Below are positions 59,411-64,000 of a DNA stretch of 64,000 nucleotides, piece by piece (position 1 is the first letter of the stretch; every line of letters starts with the position of its first letter). Source of the DNA: Actinomycetes bacterium (GTDB lineage Bacteria; Actinomycetota; Actinomycetes; Propionibacteriales; Propionibacteriaceae); NCBI GenBank assembly GCA_023392635.1, contig JAEVYS010000105.1, positions 19,966-83,965 on the forward strand. The letters run 5' to 3'. A program made the translations under genes and the position numbers. Under the pieces are notes generated by a model. That model had not been told where the DNA came from. It did no database searches and worked only from the letters and a program-made list of their open reading frames with translations.

Positions 59411-59962
59411 TCAGGGCGTCGCCCAGATCTGGAGGCGGCCGGTCTCGGCGGCCGAACGGGGTTCGTAGGAGTCGGTGCGCACGAGCCAGAAGCCGAGCCG
59501 GCGCGGGACGGCGGCGCTCGCCGCGTTGGCCTCGTCGGTGTGGATCTCGACGCGGCAGACCTCCGGGAGCGCCAGCGCGGCGGCCGTCAGCGCTCCGGCG
59601 GCCGCTGTGGCCAGCCCGCGTCCGGTGTGGCCGGCGTCGAGCCAGTAGCCCACCTCCAGCCCGTCCGGCCCGATGCGCCGGTGCAGGCTGAACCCCCCGA
59701 TGACCCGACCGCCGTCTCCCCACCTCAGCGCGTAGAGGTAAGCGGTGTGCGCCTCCCAGTCGGCGGGTGCGGCCCCGATGCGCTCGGCCCGGTACGCCGG
59801 GTCGTCGCCCCACGGAATCCAGTCGCGCAGCCGCAACGCGTTCGCCGCAGCGGCCGCGATGACCTCCGCCACGTCCTCGGCGCCGACCCTCACTAGGACG
59901 GCCCGACCACGGTCGGGGCCGCCCAGTTCGAGCCGGTCGGGCGGGGCGGTGGGAGTGGGCAT
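59411..59962 (-). CDS. GNAT acetyltransferase (RimJ/RimL type)
   Basis: The 183 residues match N-terminal acetyltransferases acting on proteins or small molecules: LRDWIPWGDDP near the N-terminus, IGPDGLEVGYWLDAGHTGRGLATAAAGAL (acetyl-CoA pyrophosphate loop) and VEIHTDEANAASAAVPRRLGF. Cytoplasmic. No operon partner is clear, the nearest gene being PfkB 49 bp upstream in the opposite order of transcription flow but on the same strand. Confidence 0.82.
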   Translation of the reverse strand: MPTPTAPPDRLELGGPDRGRAVLVRVGAEDVAEVIAAAAANALRLRDWIPWGDDPAYRAERIGAAPADWEAHTAYLYALRWGDGGRVIGGFSLHRRIGPDGLEVGYWLDAGHTGRGLATAAAGALTAAALALPEVCRVEIHTDEANAASAAVPRRLGFWLVRTDSYEPRSAAETGRLQIWATP

Positions 59963-60011
59963 GGGGCCATCGAAGCGCCTTGGGGTGCAGTGGGCAAACG
60001 CCTCGGCGCGA

Positions 60012-61013
60012 TCAGGCCGGGCGAAGTCCGGTGAAGGAGCCGGTGCCGCCCTGCTCGATCACCCCTGCGGCCACCCGGGTGGCGAGGTCGAGCGCGTCCT
60101 GCGGGGCCCGGCCCTCGCGCAGGCCCGCCAGGAGCCCCGCGGTGGCCGCGTCCCCGGCACCCGTCGTGGTGCCGACCCTCGCCAGGGGCGCCGCCGGTGC
60201 CGCGAGCCGCGCTCCGGCCCAGGCGGCCACGTCGAGGGGGTACCGGGTGAGCCGCCGCAGCCGGTCCGCGTCCGCCCCCCCCAGCAGCCCCCCCGCCGGC
60301 CCGGCGGGGCGCCTCCCCACCCCAGCGCCCATCCCCAGCAGTTGCTCGACCAGCGCACGTCCACGCTCCGGGGTGTAGCTGCCGCCCAGGTGCAGCGCGG
60401 ACGCCAGGTCGTCCCAGCTCGGCGTCACGACATCGGTCGACGGCAGCACCCGCTGGAGGAAGCCGGTCCAGTCGACCGTTCCCGCCGGGGTCAGCGGGTC
60501 CACCCACGACAGGTCGAGGCTGGTCACGATCCCGCCGGCCGCCGCGGTGGCCAGGAAGGCGCCGAGCGCAGCCCCGGAGTCGGCGCACACCCCGGGCATC
60601 AGCGAGGGGTAGCCGAAGTGGACCAGGTCGATCCCGTCGAGGTCGACCCGGTCGAGGCGGAGCCCCGCGTTGGCGCCGGGATGGTGCCAGAACGTCCGGT
60701 CGACGCCGGGCGGCTCCACCACGATCGTGTAGGACGAGGCGAGGTCGACGACCTGGGGGCGGAAGTCGAAACCGCGGACTCCGGCGAGCATGCCCGCGGT
60801 CAGGCGGCCGAACTCGTCCCCGCCGATCGCGGCCCAGCCCACGACGGGGACGCCCAGCGCGGCGAGCGTCCGCCCGGTGTTGGCGACGACTCCGCCCAGC
60901 CCGAGGACGGCCGGCCCCAGCTGCGCGAGCACACCGGGTTCGACAACGGGGGGCCCGAGCAGTTGCGGCGTGAGGTCGACGCAGAGGTGACCGACCACGG
61001 CTACCCCGGCCAT
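60012..61013 (-). CDS. PfkB-family carbohydrate kinase
   Basis: The 333 residues follow the ribokinase fold: GHLCVDLTP at the start, GLGGVVANTGRTLAALG (sugar binding), and the C-terminal signature VGTTTGAGDAATAGLLAGL with the catalytic Asp. It phosphorylates a sugar or nucleoside, product unknown. A segment near 240-262 (GMGAGVGRRPAGPAGGLLGGAD) is glycine/proline-rich and lacks the usual VxLKLGxxG strand; it lies on long G runs, so local indels are suspected. It starts 4 bp after SepX and is the last gene of the glp operon. Confidence 0.8.
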   Translation of the reverse strand: MAGVAVVGHLCVDLTPQLLGPPVVEPGVLAQLGPAVLGLGGVVANTGRTLAALGVPVVGWAAIGGDEFGRLTAGMLAGVRGFDFRPQVVDLASSYTIVVEPPGVDRTFWHHPGANAGLRLDRVDLDGIDLVHFGYPSLMPGVCADSGAALGAFLATAAAGGIVTSLDLSWVDPLTPAGTVDWTGFLQRVLPSTDVVTPSWDDLASALHLGGSYTPERGRALVEQLLGMGAGVGRRPAGPAGGLLGGADADRLRRLTRYPLDVAAWAGARLAAPAAPLARVGTTTGAGDAATAGLLAGLREGRAPQDALDLATRVAAGVIEQGGTGSFTGLRPA

Positions 61014-61017
61014 GGGA

Positions 61018-61737
61018 TCAGCCGACGTCCTCGCGGGCCTCCGGCTCGTCGACGGGCGGCTCGATCGGGTCGGCGGTCACCGGGATGCCCGCCATCAGCA
61101 CGGGGGCCGACAGGTCGATGGTGCGGACGGTGCGGGGCGCGAGTGGCTTGGACACGTAGGTGGGACGCGTGATCGGGATCGGGTCCCACAGCGAGGCCAC
61201 CCGGTTCACCGGCACGCTCAGCTCGATGGAGTGCTCGTGCTCGGCCACGTCCGAGGCGGACAGCGAGATCGCCACCGTCGCCTCGTCCGGGCACTCCCGG
61301 ATCTCCTCGGCGCGCCGGGCGAGGTCCGCCCGCATCGCGCGGACGCTGAACCGCGCCACCACGAGGAACGCGGCGATCAGCACGGCCGGGATGACCGCAC
61401 CCCACCAGGCACCGATGCCGAACCAGGCCAGTCCCGCCACGATCAGCTGGACGACGAGCAGGAAGATGAGGAGGCGGCGGCGGCGCTGGGCGGCGTCGCG
61501 ATCACGCAGGTGCAGTTCGCGGAGCATCGCCCGCCGGGTCAGCGGGGTGGACACCGCGGCGGTGCCCTCCGCCGCCTCGGCCAGGGAGGTGCCGCTCCGC
61601 ACGATCGTCACCGACGCGCTGAACGGGATCTCGGACGCGGCCTCCTCGGCGAGGTCGTCGCCCCGGTTCCGCAGGAAGTAGGGGATCAGGTACATCAACC
61701 AGGCTGCAGCGATCACAGCGAAGATCAGCCCGGTCAT
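61018..61737 (-). CDS. sepX: divisome protein SepX/GlpR
   Basis: The ATG at 61737 (MTGLIFAVIAAAWLMYLIPYFL) gives the typical single N-terminal anchor of SepX/GlpR, followed by a conserved cytoplasmic segment, two central hydrophobic helices (about 105-145) and an acidic C-terminal tail. In Streptomyces and corynebacteria the protein binds the divisome and the MoeA-like Glp. Both glp and rimJ lie immediately upstream on the same strand, the known neighbourhood. 239 residues. Confidence 0.8.
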   Translation of the reverse strand: MTGLIFAVIAAAWLMYLIPYFLRNRGDDLAEEAASEIPFSASVTIVRSGTSLAEAAEGTAAVSTPLTRRAMLRELHLRDRDAAQRRRRLLIFLLVVQLIVAGLAWFGIGAWWGAVIPAVLIAAFLVVARFSVRAMRADLARRAEEIRECPDEATVAISLSASDVAEHEHSIELSVPVNRVASLWDPIPITRPTYVSKPLAPRTVRTIDLSAPVLMAGIPVTADPIEPPVDEPEAREDVG

Positions 61738-61815
61738 TCCCACACCCGAACCGTATTGGGGCGGCGGGGGCATCCGGCCCACCCCGGGCGGAGTGTCGGG
61801 GAATAGCGCCGGTAT

Positions 61816-62439
61816 CTAGCTGGTTCGCCCGAGCCTGGCCTCGTAGCGGGCCAGCACCGTCCCCGGGACCGGCTCGGCCTCGAGCACGAACACGTCGTGG
61901 TCACGCCAGGCACCGTCCACGTGCATGTAGCGCTCGCGGCGTCCCTCGTAGCGCGCCCCGAGCTTGCGCACCACCGCCAGGCTGTTCGCGTTCTCCGGCC
62001 GGATCGCGATCTCGATGCGGTGCAGCTTCAGCACGTCGAAGCAGTAGTCGCAGGCCATCGCCACGGCGGTCGGGATGATCCCGCGTCCCGCCCACTGCGG
62101 GTCGACCCAGTAGCCGACCTGTGCCCAGCAGGCCGAGCCGCGGGTGATGCCGGAGATCGTCACCTGGCCGGCGAAGACCGCCTTCCCACCCGGCGGCGTG
62201 TACTCCACCGCCCACGGCAGCATCTGCCCGCGTCGGGCCCGCCCGCTGAAGGTGGTGACGAGCTGGCTGAAGGTCAGGCTGGGTTCGGGCGACTCGGGCG
62301 GACGGCTGGAGTCCCACGGGCGGAACCACGAGCCGGCCCGGCTGCGGATCCGAGCCCAGTCGGCCTCGTCGCGACGCCGCAGGGGACGCAGCACGACGGG
62401 CCCATGGGCCAGCCGCACCGGCCACGACGACCCGGCCAT
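61816..62439 (-). CDS. RimJ-like GNAT acetyltransferase
   Basis: The 207 residues carry a complete GNAT fold: VRLAHGPVVLRPLRRRDEADW at the N-terminus, QVGYWVDPQWAGRGIIPTAVAMA (acetyl-CoA loop) and IEIAIRPENANSLAVVRKLGARYEG. Relatives acetylate N-termini of ribosomal proteins. It lies 7 bp after glp and 78 bp before sepX; the trio is a conserved actinobacterial cluster, hinting at a cell-division link. Confidence 0.85.
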   Translation of the reverse strand: MAGSSWPVRLAHGPVVLRPLRRRDEADWARIRSRAGSWFRPWDSSRPPESPEPSLTFSQLVTTFSGRARRGQMLPWAVEYTPPGGKAVFAGQVTISGITRGSACWAQVGYWVDPQWAGRGIIPTAVAMACDYCFDVLKLHRIEIAIRPENANSLAVVRKLGARYEGRRERYMHVDGAWRDHDVFVLEAEPVPGTVLARYEARLGRTS

Positions 62440-62446
62440 GCCGGCC

Positions 62447-63736
62447 TCAGTCCAGCGGCCAGCAGGTCACGTCGCCGTGCGCAGCCACCGGCTCGCTCCC
62501 TGCCGGCAGGACGATCACCGCGCTCGCGCGGGCGAGTTCCGCGGCCCCGACCTCGTGCATCGCGAGCGGCGTCACCCCACGGTCGGTGAGCTCGGCCAGC
62601 AGGAATCGGGTGGTCGAGGCCTCGGGCTCCAGCCGCACGGTGACCGGCGCCGACACCTCCCGTGGCCGCGTGGCCTGCGCGCCGGCCAGCCGCTGCACCA
62701 ATGGCCGGCCAAGCACCAGGTAGGCGAGGTACGCGCCGACCGCCCCGGGCGGCAGCACCAGCACGGGCGTCTGGTCGGGTCCCACCAGCGCGAACAGCTG
62801 GCGGCCGGGCAGGGCGTCGACTTCGGCCACGTCGACGGCGTCGGCGTCGGTGAACAGGCCGAGCAGCTCGTCGGTGACCTCGGCCACCAGGAGCACGAGG
62901 TCGGAGCGGATCAGCTGTTCGCCGAGGACGGTGGCGAGCGCCTTCGGCTCGGCCGGCACGATGCCGCCGGCGAACACCTGCGCCCCGTCGGCGCGAGCCG
63001 TCGCGGCGAGCAGGGTCGTGCAGGCGTCGTAGGTCTGGGACAGCCGGGTCAGCGGCAGGCCGGGCTCGACGAGCGTGCTGTCGGCGGTGAGCACGACCAC
63101 GCGGGGACGCGGCCGGGCGAGCACCTTGTCGTAGCCGAGTTCAGCGATCAGGCCCAGCACCCGGGGGGTGAGGTCGGTGCCCCTGGCGACCAGCTCCTCC
63201 CCGTCGCTGATCCGCGACCCGACGAGCCGCAGGTTGGCCAGGTGGTCGATCTCCCCGGTGAACTGCACCTCATCGCCCACGGCCAGCCCGGACGCGCTCG
63301 GCACGACCGCGTCGGCGCCCTCGGGGATCGGGGCCCCCGCTGCGACCCGGACGGCCGTGCCCTTGGTCATGGGGGCGCCGCGGTACCCGCCGGCCTCGAT
63401 CTCGTCGACCACCGGCAGCACCACCGGGAGTTCGGGACTCGCGCCCACGAGGTTGGCGTGCCGCACGGCCCAGCCGTCGGTCGTCGCCGAGGTGAAGGTG
63501 GGCAGGTCCAGGTCGGCCACGATCGCCTCGCAGAGCGTCAGGCCGGCCGCATCGAGCAGGCCGATCCCGAACGGGTGCAGCGCCTCCACGTGGCGCAGCA
63601 GGACGGCGAGGTGCGCCTCGACACTGCGCGGGCCGGCCGCCGGATCGGGCGCCCCGTCGAGGCGGCGCGGCGCGCGAGGCGGCACGTCCTCCACCTCCGG
63701 CTGAAGGTCATCCTTGGGGCGGGCGAAGAGGGGCAT
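62447..63736 (-). CDS. Glp, gephyrin-like/MoeA-like protein
   Basis: The 429 residues follow the MoeA plan: SVEAHLAVLLRHVEAL, FTSATTDGWAVR (MoeA has SxxDGYA), GTAVRVAAGAPIPEGADAVVP and RPRVVVLTADSTLVEPG. Residues expected in a molybdenum-inserting site are altered (for example the MPxGADxV and GDE stretches are weak), consistent with the actinobacterial Glp role in cell division rather than cofactor synthesis. rimJ and sepX follow. galU, which often lies between glp and the cyclo-ligase, is absent. The start is 17 bp from the divergent gene. Confidence 0.8.
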   Translation of the reverse strand: MPLFARPKDDLQPEVEDVPPRAPRRLDGAPDPAAGPRSVEAHLAVLLRHVEALHPFGIGLLDAAGLTLCEAIVADLDLPTFTSATTDGWAVRHANLVGASPELPVVLPVVDEIEAGGYRGAPMTKGTAVRVAAGAPIPEGADAVVPSASGLAVGDEVQFTGEIDHLANLRLVGSRISDGEELVARGTDLTPRVLGLIAELGYDKVLARPRPRVVVLTADSTLVEPGLPLTRLSQTYDACTTLLAATARADGAQVFAGGIVPAEPKALATVLGEQLIRSDLVLLVAEVTDELLGLFTDADAVDVAEVDALPGRQLFALVGPDQTPVLVLPPGAVGAYLAYLVLGRPLVQRLAGAQATRPREVSAPVTVRLEPEASTTRFLLAELTDRGVTPLAMHEVGAAELARASAVIVLPAGSEPVAAHGDVTCWPLD

Positions 63737-63753
63737 GGGCCTACGATAAGTCA
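63737..63753. promoter_or_regulatory. 17-bp bidirectional, apparently leaderless promoter
   Basis: Only 17 bp separate the two start codons. TACGAT (63742-63747) is a -10 box seven bases from the right-hand ATG, and its overlapping reverse TATCGT (63748-63743) is a -10 box seven bases from the left-hand ATG. Both transcripts would begin at or near the A of ATG. Confidence 0.5.
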
Positions 63754-64000
63754 ATGACCAGCCCGGGCCGGGAAGGCCAGCCGCAAGGCTCGGCATCGGT
63801 CGCCAAGGCCGGACTGCGGACGCGACTCCGCTCCGCGCGGGCCGCCCGCGGAAGCGACCCGGCGGCCGACGACGCCCGGACGACCCGCGCGCTCGCGGCC
63901 TGCGCCGGCGCCGCGGTGGTGGCCGCCTACGCCTCCCGGCCGGATGAGCCGGACACCTCCGCCCTCATCGAACTCCTCCGGCTGGCCGACGTGCGCGTCC
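63754..64000 (+). CDS. 5-formyltetrahydrofolate cyclo-ligase, N-terminal part (continues beyond window)
   Basis: The visible 82 residues open with a basic helix (KAGLRTRLRSARAARG), then TRALAACAGAAVVAAYASRPDEPDTSALIELL, the N-terminal layout of the cyclo-ligase that converts 5-formyl-THF to 5,10-methenyl-THF with ATP. The ATP-binding glycine-rich region lies outside the window. Its divergent placement from glp is the usual one in actinobacteria. Confidence 0.75.
   Translation, partial: MTSPGREGQPQGSASVAKAGLRTRLRSARAARGSDPAADDARTTRALAACAGAAVVAAYASRPDEPDTSALIELLRLADVRV

Noticed and set aside
1..64000. CRISPR arrays, rRNA genes, intact tRNAs
   Set aside because: No regularly spaced repeats, no rRNA-like stretch and only one partial tRNA were seen.

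Overview
The window is high-GC, densely coded DNA from an actinomycete (Actinomycetota). The best lineage evidence is at the right end: a Glp/MoeA-like gene, a RimJ-type acetyltransferase and the divisome gene sepX/glpR, with a divergent 5-formyltetrahydrofolate cyclo-ligase. That is a characteristic actinobacterial arrangement. GAF-ANTAR and ANTAR proteins, a PknB-like kinase, a MalT/LAL-type LuxR regulator, GTG starts and apparently leaderless promoters agree. I cannot assign a genus.

Positions 1-12,400 are a worn accessory region. It holds the 3' part of a Pls/PosA-type synthetase, a truncated M1 aminopeptidase, a truncated SRPBCC gene, a frameshifted DUF6458 gene and a TetR-like remnant. 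Intact genes here are a low-molecular-weight tyrosine phosphatase, an ECF sigma factor next to an acidic exported protein, a GAF-ANTAR protein, a PRC-barrel protein and a large secreted beta-propeller/LamG protein. A 268-bp repeat at 3,476 recurs at 27,304, each copy carrying the same perfect 11-bp hairpin.

Positions 12,453-20,479 form the most striking unit, seven genes on the plus strand. A urocanase-like hydratase, a DUF917 protein and a histidine-ammonia-lyase-like protein are coupled by ATGA overlaps. They are followed by an OpuBC/EgtU-like binding protein and a complete polar amino-acid ABC transporter. The lyase lacks the Ala-Ser-Gly triplet that forms the MIO cofactor, as known for ergothionase, and DUF917 is the family of S-methyl-thiohydantoin desulfurase. 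I therefore read it as an ergothioneine or S-methyl-ergothioneine catabolic operon rather than a histidine utilisation operon. About 310 bp downstream lies a 45-nt tRNA 3' fragment, a likely attachment-site scar.

Positions 20,900-28,700 carry housekeeping and stress genes: a toroid-fold protein, SRPBCC, hemerythrin, a methyltransferase, a universal stress protein and a Ser/Thr kinase. The second repeat copy and a truncated hydrolase follow. Positions 28,000-31,500 hold a CarH/LitR-type B12 photoreceptor regulator between a fasciclin gene and a DHA2 exporter; all three promoters share a TACAAAC motif. Positions 31,500-36,800 are a signalling cluster: histidine kinase, pyruvoyl-dependent arginine decarboxylase, acetyltransferase and OmpR-type regulator in one operon, with a divergent receiver/Hpt pair and a degenerate Hpt protein.

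Positions 37,300-64,000 are regulators (two AraC paralogues around an ANTAR gene, a LAL regulator), small membrane proteins, two MFS exporters, a PLP lyase-rhodanese fusion, a nitronate monooxygenase with a dehydrogenase-hydratase fusion, a GH3 glycosidase and the glp-rimJ-sepX-pfkB operon.
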